A stretch of 56,184 bases of DNA from a virus: positions 1 through 56,184 of the IMG/VR virus record IMGVR_UViG_3300025759_000118. One strand, given 5' to 3'. Shown in pieces: positions 8,222-18,809 of the stretch. Below the pieces are notes generated by a model. The model saw only the letters and a program-made list of their open reading frames with translations. It was not told the origin of the DNA and did no database searches. Positions within the stretch are counted from its first letter, which is position 1. The number at the start of each line of letters is the position of its first letter. A program made the position numbers and the translations under genes.

Positions 8222-9164
8222 AGGTGGAGGAGGAACTCCGCAGAAACAAGAAGTTTTTTCTACAAAACTTCCAGCATTTGCACAGCCTTATTTTGATAGG
8301 CTTTTGCAAAGGTCTGAGTCATCAAGCTTACAACAATACACTCCATATGGTGGGATAAGACTTGCAGACTTTGGACCTGATGAAGCTTTATCACAAGCTA
8401 TGACAAGAGGCTTTGCTACTGCAGGTACGCCTGATGAATTTACTCAAGCTTCTGATAGTCTTGGACAAATAGCTACAAGCAGACCAAATATAAATCCATA
8501 TGAAAGATTGTCTTTTGAAGATGGAATAAGTCAGTTTATGAATCCATATCAACAGAATGTAATTGATATAGCTAAAAGAGAAGCTATGAGAGGTTCTGAG
8601 ATACAAGCTGACCAAATAGCTTCTAAAGCTGCACAGTCTGGAGGTTTGGGCGGTTATCGTGAAGCTATCATGCAATCTGAAAGAGAAAGAAACTTAGGAC
8701 AAAGATTAGATGATATACAAGCTAAAGGACAAGACAGAGCATTTAATATGGCTATGCAACAACTAGCTAGAGAAAGACAAGTAGGCTTGCAGGAAGAACA
8801 GCTAAGGCAAGCTGGGGATAGACTTGGAATACAAGGAAGTCGTTCACTTGCAGATATTGGTTCTTTAATACAACAAGATGCTTTAAATAGAATTGGTGCT
8901 TTAGGCAGAGTAGGAGAGCAAGAAAGAGCTATGAGACAAGCTGGTCTTGATATAGGTTATGATGATTTTGTAAGACAAAGAGACTTTGATAGAGACCAAA
9001 TAGGATTTTTTAGCAATGTATTACAAGGTATTCCTATTAAACCAGACCAAACAGTATCAACATTTCAAAGACAACCCGGATTGATAAGCCAAGCTACAGG
9101 TGCTGGTCTTACAGGACTTGGCATATATAGAGCTTTACAACCGGGTGGTGGAGGACAAGCATGA
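8208..9164 (+). CDS. Internal virion protein, helical
   Basis: A 318-residue protein overlapping its neighbours at both ends. It begins with a basic, Gly-rich tip (MRRYKGGGGTPQKQ), then LPAFAQPYFDRLL. A long Gln/Arg/Glu-rich helical middle follows, and a Gly-rich end (TGAGLTGLGIYRALQPGGGG). These features are typical of podovirus ejection proteins lying between the gp10-like gene and the giant internal protein. No enzyme motif is visible. Confidence 0.5.
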   Translation: MRRYKGGGGTPQKQEVFSTKLPAFAQPYFDRLLQRSESSSLQQYTPYGGIRLADFGPDEALSQAMTRGFATAGTPDEFTQASDSLGQIATSRPNINPYERLSFEDGISQFMNPYQQNVIDIAKREAMRGSEIQADQIASKAAQSGGLGGYREAIMQSERERNLGQRLDDIQAKGQDRAFNMAMQQLARERQVGLQEEQLRQAGDRLGIQGSRSLADIGSLIQQDALNRIGALGRVGEQERAMRQAGLDIGYDDFVRQRDFDRDQIGFFSNVLQGIPIKPDQTVSTFQRQPGLISQATGAGLTGLGIYRALQPGGGGQA

Positions 9165-10723
9165 GCAACTTAGTAGAGATAGCAAAAGATTTAGAATATG
9201 TTCCTGATGAACAACTAATAGAATTAGCTAATGGAAGTGACCCTCGCTTTCCACCTTTTGTAGTTATATCAGAGATAAAAAGAAGAACTGATATGAGAAG
9301 TAGAGCATCTGAACCAATGCCTAAAACTACAGTTGCACAAGAAATGGTTCAAGAATTTGCTATGCCTAGTAGGCAAGGCTTGGAAGGTATGTCTCAGGAT
9401 GCTACAGGTATCCTCCCCCCAACTGTATATAATAGAGATATGCCTTCCTCTAACATGGCTGATGGTGGTTTAGTTGGTTATGCTACTGGAGACGAAACTA
9501 AATATCGTGGAAAAATAAATCAATTAGTTGGTGCTAAGTTAGGTCCAAGCAATCCAGAAAGTCTTAGTGAATCAATGTCTAAGTTAGAGCGTTATAGAAA
9601 AAGCCAACAAATAGGCAGGCTTATAAATGACCCTAACCATCCTCTTAATAAATTTTTTAGATACATACCTGATGGACAACAAATGTCTAATTATTTACTA
9701 GGCAGAAAAGGAGAAGATTTTACACCAGATGTAAGAAGAGCCACAGATAAACCTATGGATAAAAAACAAGAAGGTGGTTTGACTGGTTATCAAACTGGAA
9801 ATCAAACCGCACTTACTAATACTTTTTTGTATACTCCGACAATAGAAGGTAATGTTCCTATTTCTGAACAAGGTCTTTATAGATTATTAGAAGAGCGTGG
9901 TATAAGAAGCGAAGAAGAGCAACAAGAAATATCAAAAATTTTGAGTAGCGGTTTAGCTAGATTTACTCAACCAAGAGATATACAAATAGCTGATGTTTTA
10001 AGAAGGTCAGATGACTTTTTAGCTGAACCAAAAGTTGATTCTCCTTTTGGAAGAATCTCTGATAGAAGAAGTTTTGCAGGAGAAATATTAGAAGGTGTTT
10101 CTCCCGGACCAAAAGTTCCTGAAGGTTTTACGCCACCAAAAGATAATAATAATAACAAAAATGATAATGAAATTGTTTTTGGAGACACACCTCCTGATGA
10201 TAAACCATCTGGACTTGCATCGGCTAAACCTCAGTTAGAGTTGCCTGAACCACCTAAACCTCCAACTGCAGCAGAAAGACAACAAGAACTTAATGCAAAT
10301 GTTCTTATGACTTTAGGTTCTGCTATAGGAAGTTCTACAACACCTCAAGAAATATTTAAGAATTTATCAGGATTGCCTCAGCAATTAATGGCTATTAAAA
10401 GCAGACAAAGACAAGATGATAAAGATTATAAAGCAGACTTAAGAGCTAATATTAAAGACAAAGCTAATTATGATATAGCTTTGAAAAAATTAGATGTATC
10501 TATTACAGCAGCTCGAAACTCTAAGAACTCAAATTTAGTTAAATACTTAGGAGAGCTTAAAGATTTATTTACCGAAGCATCTTCTGAGTCTGAAAGAACT
10601 AGATTAATGAATGAAATAAATAATGTAAGCGATACAATTTTTTCAGCTTTAGTAGGCAAAAGTCCAAGTTCAAATAATACCGATGCTTTGAACAATGCTA
10701 TAACGGCAGGAACTAAATCATAA
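9161..10723 (+). CDS. Internal virion protein
   Basis: A 520-residue protein overlapping the previous stop by ATGA. The N-terminus is an ordered domain (LVEIAKDLEYVPDEQLIEL) followed by two copies of a Gly-rich motif, ADGGLVGYATG and EGGLTGYQTG, a repeat common in these virion proteins. Pro/Asn-rich disordered stretches lie at about residues 300-375, and the C-terminal 150 residues are charged and helical. It is probably packaged with the giant protein that follows after one base. Function is inferred from position. Confidence 0.5.
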   Translation: MSNLVEIAKDLEYVPDEQLIELANGSDPRFPPFVVISEIKRRTDMRSRASEPMPKTTVAQEMVQEFAMPSRQGLEGMSQDATGILPPTVYNRDMPSSNMADGGLVGYATGDETKYRGKINQLVGAKLGPSNPESLSESMSKLERYRKSQQIGRLINDPNHPLNKFFRYIPDGQQMSNYLLGRKGEDFTPDVRRATDKPMDKKQEGGLTGYQTGNQTALTNTFLYTPTIEGNVPISEQGLYRLLEERGIRSEEEQQEISKILSSGLARFTQPRDIQIADVLRRSDDFLAEPKVDSPFGRISDRRSFAGEILEGVSPGPKVPEGFTPPKDNNNNKNDNEIVFGDTPPDDKPSGLASAKPQLELPEPPKPPTAAERQQELNANVLMTLGSAIGSSTTPQEIFKNLSGLPQQLMAIKSRQRQDDKDYKADLRANIKDKANYDIALKKLDVSITAARNSKNSNLVKYLGELKDLFTEASSESERTRLMNEINNVSDTIFSALVGKSPSSNNTDALNNAITAGTKS

Positions 10724-10724
10724 T

Positions 10725-13700
10725 ATGCCAAGATATAATTTACCTGATGGAAGATATGTAGATGTTCCAGCAGATGCAGATAGAGATTATTATATAAGGC
10801 TTCAAAATACTCTTGCTCAAGAGTACCCCGATAACTTTACCCAATACCAAGAACCTACCGAAACTACTCTAGGCGGAAATGTCTTAGAGGTAGCTAAAGG
10901 TATACCTAGAGGATTAGGACAAGGTCTTTTATCAGGTTTAGAGGGTGTAGTAAATATATTTGATGTTGGCAATGACTCTGCAATAGGAGATTCATTAAGA
11001 AATGCTCAAGACTTTATTGGAGAGCTTGAAGGCTTAAAACCAGCAAAAGGATATGAAGATAAGTTTAGTACACAGTTTGGGCAAGGTTTAGGTTCTTTTG
11101 CTTCTTTTTTAATTCCGGGTACTGCTGTTGGAAAACTTACAGGTCTTTCAGGCAAAGCTTCACAATTACAAAGGCTTGCAAAAACTCAAGGTGGTACACA
11201 GCTTACAAAAACTCTTAAAGAATTAGAAGAAGTTTCTACTAGATTAAATAGAGCAAGAAGAAATGCAACATTAGGATTTGCAATACCAACTGGTATATCT
11301 GAGCAAGGCAGTAGAATTGAAAGAGCAGAACTAGAAGGTGAAAGTGTAAATCCAACACAAGAAATATTTTCAGAAATATTTGGTGGTGCAGTAGGTGCTA
11401 CTGAAATATTTGCACCTACTAGATTATTAAAAAGCTTAACTAAATCTGATGCAGAAAAATTAAATGTTGTTGATAGATTGAAGTCTGCTGCTGCAACTGG
11501 TGGTGTAGAAGGTTTACAAGAAGGTGTTGCTGAAGTTATGCAAGATGCAATAGCTGCAAATATGTATAACGAAAATTTAAAAATAGGAGAATCATTCTTA
11601 GATAGTGCAATGACAGGTGGTGCTGTTGGTGCTACTGCTGACTTAGTTCTTCGTGGGTTTATGGGCAAAAATAAAATAGGTCAATCTATAGATATTGAAC
11701 AAGAATTAGACTCTAGAGAAGTAATGGAAGGTGCTAGAGAAAAAGAAAGAGAGACAACAAAAGATATTAATTTTGAAACTACCCCTATAGTAGAAGATAC
11801 ACCGCCTGTTGCTGAAGAAATATTAGAAGATACAACCTCAGAACCTAAACAAGACTTACCTGTATTAGAAGAAGTACAAGTTGTACAAAATGAGGATGGT
11901 TCTTCTTCAGTTGTAGGTGTTGATAGTGGAATTATTTACGAGACTTCAAGAGTTTTGATACCAAAGGTGCAGATAGAAAATAGACCCCCACCACCTGAAG
12001 AAGTTGATGTTCTTGGTTCTTTAGAAGAAGCTTCAAAAAAAGCTTTAGAAGTACAGCAAACTTTAAGAACTAATTACATAAATAATATTGCAGAACAAAT
12101 TGCAGGCATAAATGGATTTTCAGAAAGTGGCACTATGAAATGGTTGCTACGACTTTTATATAATCCTCAAAGAAATATATTAGATGCAAGAAGAGTAGCA
12201 CTTCTTGATTCTGTAGTAAGTGGTGAAAGAAGAAGGCAGATAAAAGATTTTGAAAGAATACAAGAGTTAGAAAAATCTGTTAATACTTTAGAGTTAATAG
12301 ATGCTTTAACTAGAGGTGATGGAAACTTAGAAGCTAGGCAAAAATTAGAATCAGAAATTAATCAATTAAAACCTGTTTATAAATTAGATGAGATACCTGC
12401 AGAATATCAAGATAAAAAGAAATCTAAGGCACAGCTTAAGAAAGAACTTACAAGAGAGTTTGGTGCAGAAAAAGCTAATGAGCTTATAAAAAAATATGAA
12501 AACGGAGAAATAGTATCTCCTTTACAAGAAGCATTAATGTCTGAAGAAAATTCTAGTTTATTAAATGACTTTCAAACAAGAGCAGAAAAGAAAGGTTTTG
12601 GGAAAAAAAGTTTCTACACAATAGACGAAGTAAAAAGAATTTTAAAACCTGCAGACTTTAATCAGTTGATGAGAGATAGAGCAAATATTATTTTTGAATT
12701 AGATGCACAATATGGTTTGTTAAATGAAGTAGGCAGAAGAGAAGATAATACTATCGATGTATCGCCAGCAGCGTTTAAAAAAATATTAGCTGCTAAAAAT
12801 ATTGAAGGAAATATTACTGGTCCAGAGTTTGAGTTTATTAGAAAAACTATAACAGGCGAAGCTAAGTTTTCTAAAATGAACTTGGGTCAAAAAGAAATGT
12901 TGATGACTAGACTAGGTGCTTTACCTAGATTTGATACTCCAACTGCTTTACCTGATTTAACTCCTAGACAATATACAGAGCAACAACTAAATGCTTTTGC
13001 AAATCAATATCAAAATAGTGCTATTACTGATAGAGAGATACAAGCTTACTTTGATTCTCAAAATTTAATTAATACTAAAACACAAAGAGACAAGTTTAAA
13101 AAAGATTTATTATTTAGTCAGCGTGCTATAAAAAAAGGCAATCGAGTTCTTGGCAATCCTAATTACAAACTAGACCAAGCTAAAAATGCTACGCCTGATA
13201 ATGAAACTCAGAGTGAATACATAGAAAGATTAGAGAAAACACAACTTACTCCTGAAGAAGTTGATAAGTTAGTCTTTGGTCCACCTAAGCCTGCATTAGC
13301 TTTGCCACCGCCTATTACTTTAGAAAGCTATGATACTTTAGCAAAAGCTTTAGACCGAAGATTAAAGAAACTAGGTCTTAGTAAAGATGTCAGGATTAAG
13401 ATTACCGATTATTACAAGGGTATGCAAAATGCTGTTAGAGATAATAATGGTAATGTTATCGGTTTTAAAGAAGGTACTGAAAAACCAGATGCTGAATACA
13501 ATAAAGCACATAAAATAATGCTGTTTTATATGGCACAGATAAATCCCGGTGGGATGCCTTTTGGCGGGATGCCTGCTCTAGAAGAAAAGATGGTAGAAGA
13601 TTTAAACCATGAAGTCATTCATGCTATGAGGAATTTAGGTTTATTTACAGAAGGAGAGTATCAACAATTAGTTAAAGAAGCCAAAGCAGCTTTACCTCAA

Positions 13701-16700
13701 AATGTTAAAGATTCAATAAAGTCAAACTATGTTGATGACCTTAAGCTGCCACCTTATGCAGTTGATGAAGAATTAGTTGCAGAGTTTTTTAGAGTTTATA
13801 CAAAAGACCCAAGCAGTTTAAATCGTACACAAAGAACTAGAGTACAAAGATTTTTTGATTTTATAAGAGAGATGTTTAATGGCATTTATATTTCTGACTT
13901 CAGAAATCCTTACAAAATTTTAGAAGATATAGAAGCTGGTGTTATAGGTAGAAGAGATAGAAATAAAATTAGGTCAGCTAATGACTCTATGATACTGACT
14001 AATCAACTAGTAGGTGCTGGTGCTAGTTTAAATACTCCTCAAGCTACTGGAGATACTGATGGTGAAAGAGAACAGCCTATTAAAGTAGCATTGAAAGATG
14101 TTATTGAAGAACCTAAAGCTTTTAAATTAGATAGAGATAATTCTTCAGGTCATGTAGCAGATTATGTGCCTCCACAGTATGGTCCATCTGCAGATAATTT
14201 AAATGAAGATACTACTAATAAAGAATTTTACCAAGGATTACTTGGTCAGTATGGAACATTTGGTGTAAGCGGAAATCTTTATGACCCAAATGAATTTCAA
14301 ATTTTTTCTTCTTATAGAAATAGGTTTAGTCAAATAAATAAATATGTAGAAGAAAATGGGATGGAGTCTTTGGTAAACCCACAGACTGATGAAGCTATAT
14401 ACATTAAAGATAGCTTACAACTTTTAGCAGAAGAGCAACAACTTTTTCAAGCATTGCAAGAAGCACAAGGTAATCCTAATGCTCGTATAACTGTGTATCA
14501 AGCTGCACCACAAAGAGATTTGCGAGAAGGAGACTTAGTGACTCCTCTTAGAACAGAAGCTATGCAATTAGTAAAAGAGTCACAAATAACAAGAAATGAA
14601 ATTAGAGAAGCAGAAAGAGAAAGATTAAGACAACAAGATATTGAAAGAACAGGTGCTATAGATTTAAACGCTGAAAGACAAAGAAACCAAGTAGACGAAC
14701 TTTTTGCAATCGAAATACAAGGCGGACCTATTCCTGAAGCAACTCCATCAAAGCTACATGAATATACTATAAGAGCAAGAGAACTTCGTTGGGATGGTAA
14801 TGGAGGCTGGGGTAGATGGGGATATTTCCCTGAAAAAATAGTAGACCTGCCGACATTCAATAGAAAAGTTAGTCCACAAAAATCTGTAGACTTTAAAGAT
14901 AAGGGTGGACTCAATGAAAAAATAGAAGCTACTGTTGATTTAAATGGAGTTAGTACAGATATTGTTTTAAGTAAGACTGGTCAATCAACTGAAACTAATC
15001 CTTCTTTTGCAGCAGACCTTATCTTTGATAGAACATATGAGTTATATGAAGTATATGCCAAGCCTAGTAATGAAATAAGAGATATTCTTTTTTCTAATCC
15101 TGTGCATAACGCACTACTTGGTTTTAAACAATTTGGTTTCTTCAATGAAAAGCTAGGAGAAAGACTTACATTTAATTACAACACTCCATTAGTATTAGTA
15201 GCTAAAGAGATAAACGACTCTCTCAATATATCTCCTGATGACCCTGCTTATCTTAGACCTTCGCCACCAGCCGATTTAGTTGGTGGAGTTTCAATAGGTA
15301 GAGATGAAGATGGAAACATAACTCATTTAGAAAATATTTTTATAGACCAAAATCAACAAGGCAATGGGATAGCAAAAGCTATTCTTGAAACTATTATGTC
15401 TACTAATCCTAATATAGTAGATGGCAAAGAAAAACTTAACATAATAAACATAACACCTTCTGCATTAGACTTTTGGCAAAACTTAGGAACTGGTTTTATT
15501 GCAGATAAATATGGAGATATAGAACTTACTAGCGGTAGATTAGGTTTTTCAGATGTTGTTTATTCTAAACCAACTGCAGAGTTAGACTCAGCTAAAGAAG
15601 AAACCTTGGCTCAAGAGCAAGCAAAAATAAAAGAAGCTAAAGATTTTATACAAAAAGAAAACGAACAAACTTATTCAGAAGCTGTGCCTAGGTTTAATAA
15701 TAAGGCAAGTGATTTAGCACAAAAAGTTGCATATGAAATAGAACAAGAAAATGATGAAAGCTATAAAGACTTACCTACTTTTAGAATAGATAAACAACCT
15801 GTACCTAAAGAACATGAAAAAATAGTTGATGATGCTTTAGGACAAATAGAAGATGCACCTTTATCTTTTTGGGAAAGAGTATCTGAAGGAACTGTTTTTG
15901 GAAATCCAAGTAGATGGCTTACATCTTTGAGAGCAGCAATCATTGATAAGTACAACAAAGAACTACAAGGTATTAAAAAGAATGTTGCAGCTAATCCAGA
16001 TTTAGAAAACATAGAAAGGTTTGCAGAAACTGGTGCATATCAAGCTATGTTGTGGACAGATAAAGCTAAAGGTATTTTTGCATCTGTAATTAAAGATGGC
16101 TTCATGACTATGAAGAATGGGTTAGCTTCTGTCGAAATAGATGGAAGATTAAATTTTATAAATGCTTTTGGAAGATTATATGACCTAGCACAGAAAGAAA
16201 GCATAGATGCTGAAAAACTTTTTGGTACTTATGGAGTAGGTATTAGAAGTAAAACTATCTTAGATAAGAATCAGTACGATGAGAATGGCAAATTAGTTAA
16301 AGGACAACCAATACCTTTACAAGTTAATAGAGAAGATGGAGAGATAGACTTAGATGCAACTGTAGCTAAAATTGAACAAGCTCTAGCTATAGGAAATGAA
16401 TACAAAGAAGTTAAAGAAGCTTGGGATATTTTTACAGAGATAAATGCAAAGACTATACAGTTTGGTATAGATACTGGAATGATTTCTGATTTAGCACCAA
16501 TACCTGAAATAAGAAAAGCTTTATTAGACAATGGTATTGAGTCAGCAAAAGATGCTTCGGATGCTAAGTTATTATTACTTGCTGAACAGTTTAATAGTGT
16601 TAAAGGACTACAACCTGAAAATATTATTGAGACTAGGTCTACTGCACAGATATGGAAGGATGATGCTTCTTATTATCCTTTTTATAGAGCCATGGTTAAT

Positions 16701-18671
16701 GAAGCTGAAAGCAAAGTTAATGCACCTAATATAGGTGGCGGAATACTAGGTGGTAATCCTTTAGCCATACCTATGAGAGGTAAGGAAGAAGCTGTTAATG
16801 TTAGACCTATTGAAGCTATTCTAAGAAATCAACTAGCAATTCTTACTGCTGGAATGAGAAACGATGCTGCACAAAAGCTTATGAGAAACCATCTCCTATC
16901 AAGAGTAGATAATGCTGATGGAGATTTAGAATTAGGTGCAAGAGAAGTGCCATCTGATAAAGCACAAGGCATAGATATTATTCCAGTATTTGTAGATGGT
17001 AGAAAAAAATTCTTTCAAGTGGCTGACCCATATTACTTTGAGGGTTTAAGAACACTTGGTATACAAGATGACTTAGGAGTTATATCTACTTTCCTAGGTA
17101 TGCCTGCAACCTTACTTAGAGAGACAGTCACAAGAGACCCCGGATTTATACTTATCAATATGTTGAGAGATACAATGTCAGCTTCTGTGACAAGTGGTTC
17201 TCGCATAACACCTGTCATAGATACCTTTAGAAATTTTCAACTATTTGGTGCTACGGATTTAAGAGAGCTAGAAAGATTTGGTGTTCTTGGAGGATATGAT
17301 TATTCAGCAGACTCTGTAGATGCAGTTAGATTTTTTGATAAGAAAGTAAAAGAAGCTGGCTATGGAGAGAATGGTAGCCTTAATCCTAAAGATGCCATGA
17401 TAAAAGTATGGGATTATTTGGGCAGAAAAACTTACGAGTCAGATGGTGCAACTAGATTAGGTGTCTATAAAAAAGTTTTAGAAGCTACTGGCAGTCACAC
17501 CGAAGCGGCTTTCCAAGCATCAGAAATAATTAACTTCTCAAGAAGAGGTGGGCATCCAATCATGTCTATCATTACAACAGCTATTCCATTTTTAAATGCA
17601 AGAATACAAGGACTAGATGTACTGTACAGAAGTATGACTGGTAAATATTCTGCAGGCAGCCCGGGAGCTGCTGTCACCTCAGATAACCAAATTCGGAATA
17701 ATATCATCAAAGGATTTGCATTTAGAGGTGGATTACTTGCGATGGCTACACTACTTTATTATGCAATGGTTAGTGATAAGGATGAGTACAAAGCAAGAAG
17801 AAGAGAAGAGAGAGATGACAACTGGTTTATCTTTGCATCTGAAGGACTCCCACCTTTGAAAATACCAGTACCTTTTGAAGTAGGAGTTTTATTTAAAACT
17901 TTACCTGAAAGAATAGCGGATGTTTTAATTGGTCAATCAAGCTTAGAAGATTTAAGCAGAACATCTTCAAGGGCATTGACTCAAACATTCATGGTAGACA
18001 TCTTTGGCTTCCAAGCTATCAAACCTTTCTATGAAGCATACATAAATAATAGAAGTGGCTTTACTGGTAATCGTGTTGTACCTGATTACATAGAAAGAAG
18101 CTTAGAACCTAGACTACAAGTCACACCTCAAACAAATGAATTCATAAGATTAGTAGGGCAAGGATTAAACATCTCCCCTATGAAACTTGAATATGCCTTG
18201 AGTGGATATGGCGGAACTATAGGTACTTACATTCTGAGCCTCATAGATGCGGTCACAAGAGGCGTGACTGGTAAAGACATAGTGACCCCTACGATAGATA
18301 GATTGCCTCTCCTGAAGCGTATATTTGCCTCTGAGGTAGGTGCTGGTGTTCAGCAACAATTCTATGAACTAAGAGAGGAAAGCAATAGAGCCATTGCAAC
18401 TATCAATGAATTGAAAGAAAGAGGTATGTACAAAGAAGTCCAAACATATCGAGCCAACAATGAAGGCTTGATAGAAACCAGACCTCAAGTGCTGGCTATC
18501 GATAGGTATATGAAAAGATACAGAGATAGAAGAGATGCAATCAGAAGAGATGAGACTATCTCAGATGAAGTAAAAAAAGAATTGCTTAAGCAACTTGACC
18601 TTTCTAGAAATGCAAGACTATCTAAAGTACCCTATCTTCGTACCAAAATAGAAACTTTCATAAATCAATAA
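10725..18671 (+). CDS. Giant polyvalent internal virion protein (zincin, ART-like and GNAT-like domains)
   Basis: At 2648 residues this is the largest gene. N-terminal Gly-rich amphipathic segments (about 45-240) precede long helical regions. A zinc-protease motif HEVIH lies at 962-966, with a possible third ligand in EELVAEFF about 50 residues on. An ADP-ribosyltransferase-like segment follows near 1255-1370 (ITVYQAAP, later WDGNGGWGRWGY). It has Gln where the catalytic Arg usually is. A GNAT-like segment is near 1520-1620 (IDQNQQGNGIAKAIL). The C-terminal third (LRETVTRDPGFILINMLRD and an 18-residue hydrophobic stretch near 2330) resembles domains at the ends of phage polyvalent proteins. 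Such proteins are packed in the virion and injected with the DNA. Domain calls are by motif only. Confidence 0.65.
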   Translation: MPRYNLPDGRYVDVPADADRDYYIRLQNTLAQEYPDNFTQYQEPTETTLGGNVLEVAKGIPRGLGQGLLSGLEGVVNIFDVGNDSAIGDSLRNAQDFIGELEGLKPAKGYEDKFSTQFGQGLGSFASFLIPGTAVGKLTGLSGKASQLQRLAKTQGGTQLTKTLKELEEVSTRLNRARRNATLGFAIPTGISEQGSRIERAELEGESVNPTQEIFSEIFGGAVGATEIFAPTRLLKSLTKSDAEKLNVVDRLKSAAATGGVEGLQEGVAEVMQDAIAANMYNENLKIGESFLDSAMTGGAVGATADLVLRGFMGKNKIGQSIDIEQELDSREVMEGAREKERETTKDINFETTPIVEDTPPVAEEILEDTTSEPKQDLPVLEEVQVVQNEDGSSSVVGVDSGIIYETSRVLIPKVQIENRPPPPEEVDVLGSLEEASKKALEVQQTLRTNYINNIAEQIAGINGFSESGTMKWLLRLLYNPQRNILDARRVALLDSVVSGERRRQIKDFERIQELEKSVNTLELIDALTRGDGNLEARQKLESEINQLKPVYKLDEIPAEYQDKKKSKAQLKKELTREFGAEKANELIKKYENGEIVSPLQEALMSEENSSLLNDFQTRAEKKGFGKKSFYTIDEVKRILKPADFNQLMRDRANIIFELDAQYGLLNEVGRREDNTIDVSPAAFKKILAAKNIEGNITGPEFEFIRKTITGEAKFSKMNLGQKEMLMTRLGALPRFDTPTALPDLTPRQYTEQQLNAFANQYQNSAITDREIQAYFDSQNLINTKTQRDKFKKDLLFSQRAIKKGNRVLGNPNYKLDQAKNATPDNETQSEYIERLEKTQLTPEEVDKLVFGPPKPALALPPPITLESYDTLAKALDRRLKKLGLSKDVRIKITDYYKGMQNAVRDNNGNVIGFKEGTEKPDAEYNKAHKIMLFYMAQINPGGMPFGGMPALEEKMVEDLNHEVIHAMRNLGLFTEGEYQQLVKEAKAALPQNVKDSIKSNYVDDLKLPPYAVDEELVAEFFRVYTKDPSSLNRTQRTRVQRFFDFIREMFNGIYISDFRNPYKILEDIEAGVIGRRDRNKIRSANDSMILTNQLVGAGASLNTPQATGDTDGEREQPIKVALKDVIEEPKAFKLDRDNSSGHVADYVPPQYGPSADNLNEDTTNKEFYQGLLGQYGTFGVSGNLYDPNEFQIFSSYRNRFSQINKYVEENGMESLVNPQTDEAIYIKDSLQLLAEEQQLFQALQEAQGNPNARITVYQAAPQRDLREGDLVTPLRTEAMQLVKESQITRNEIREAERERLRQQDIERTGAIDLNAERQRNQVDELFAIEIQGGPIPEATPSKLHEYTIRARELRWDGNGGWGRWGYFPEKIVDLPTFNRKVSPQKSVDFKDKGGLNEKIEATVDLNGVSTDIVLSKTGQSTETNPSFAADLIFDRTYELYEVYAKPSNEIRDILFSNPVHNALLGFKQFGFFNEKLGERLTFNYNTPLVLVAKEINDSLNISPDDPAYLRPSPPADLVGGVSIGRDEDGNITHLENIFIDQNQQGNGIAKAILETIMSTNPNIVDGKEKLNIINITPSALDFWQNLGTGFIADKYGDIELTSGRLGFSDVVYSKPTAELDSAKEETLAQEQAKIKEAKDFIQKENEQTYSEAVPRFNNKASDLAQKVAYEIEQENDESYKDLPTFRIDKQPVPKEHEKIVDDALGQIEDAPLSFWERVSEGTVFGNPSRWLTSLRAAIIDKYNKELQGIKKNVAANPDLENIERFAETGAYQAMLWTDKAKGIFASVIKDGFMTMKNGLASVEIDGRLNFINAFGRLYDLAQKESIDAEKLFGTYGVGIRSKTILDKNQYDENGKLVKGQPIPLQVNREDGEIDLDATVAKIEQALAIGNEYKEVKEAWDIFTEINAKTIQFGIDTGMISDLAPIPEIRKALLDNGIESAKDASDAKLLLLAEQFNSVKGLQPENIIETRSTAQIWKDDASYYPFYRAMVNEAESKVNAPNIGGGILGGNPLAIPMRGKEEAVNVRPIEAILRNQLAILTAGMRNDAAQKLMRNHLLSRVDNADGDLELGAREVPSDKAQGIDIIPVFVDGRKKFFQVADPYYFEGLRTLGIQDDLGVISTFLGMPATLLRETVTRDPGFILINMLRDTMSASVTSGSRITPVIDTFRNFQLFGATDLRELERFGVLGGYDYSADSVDAVRFFDKKVKEAGYGENGSLNPKDAMIKVWDYLGRKTYESDGATRLGVYKKVLEATGSHTEAAFQASEIINFSRRGGHPIMSIITTAIPFLNARIQGLDVLYRSMTGKYSAGSPGAAVTSDNQIRNNIIKGFAFRGGLLAMATLLYYAMVSDKDEYKARRREERDDNWFIFASEGLPPLKIPVPFEVGVLFKTLPERIADVLIGQSSLEDLSRTSSRALTQTFMVDIFGFQAIKPFYEAYINNRSGFTGNRVVPDYIERSLEPRLQVTPQTNEFIRLVGQGLNISPMKLEYALSGYGGTIGTYILSLIDAVTRGVTGKDIVTPTIDRLPLLKRIFASEVGAGVQQQFYELREESNRAIATINELKERGMYKEVQTYRANNEGLIETRPQVLAIDRYMKRYRDRRDAIRRDETISDEVKKELLKQLDLSRNARLSKVPYLRTKIETFINQ

Positions 18672-18694
18672 CTATCTGTGAAACACCAGAGTGT

Positions 18695-18718
18695 GAAACA
18701 TTGACCAGTAATATTTTC
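18695..18718. repeat. Dispersed palindrome, copy 1
   Basis: The right half, AGTAATATTTTC, is perfect; the left half matches GAAAATATTACC at 8 of 12 positions. It is intergenic and part of the first duplicated block. Confidence 0.6.
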
Positions 18719-18785
18719 TCCAAACAGGAAAAATCTGGGTTGCAGGTGAAAGCCAGAAATCAGCAGAACCGAAAGCCTTGTAGTA

Positions 18786-18809
18786 CAAACTATGACTGGT
18801 AATATTTTC
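18786..18809. repeat. Dispersed palindrome, copy 2
   Basis: The right half, GGTAATATTTTC, is perfect; the left half matches at 9 of 12. It is intergenic, part of the second duplicated block, followed by a GAGCTA/TAGCTC hairpin. Confidence 0.6.

Noticed and set aside
11186-11668. A 160-codon - strand frame inside the giant gene
   Set aside because: Shadow frame in a region where the + strand reading is continuous and conserved in style.
12808-12823. GGAAATATTACTGG inside the giant virion gene, encoding Gly-Asn-Ile-Thr-Gly
   Set aside because: Only one half-site is present; the other half does not match.
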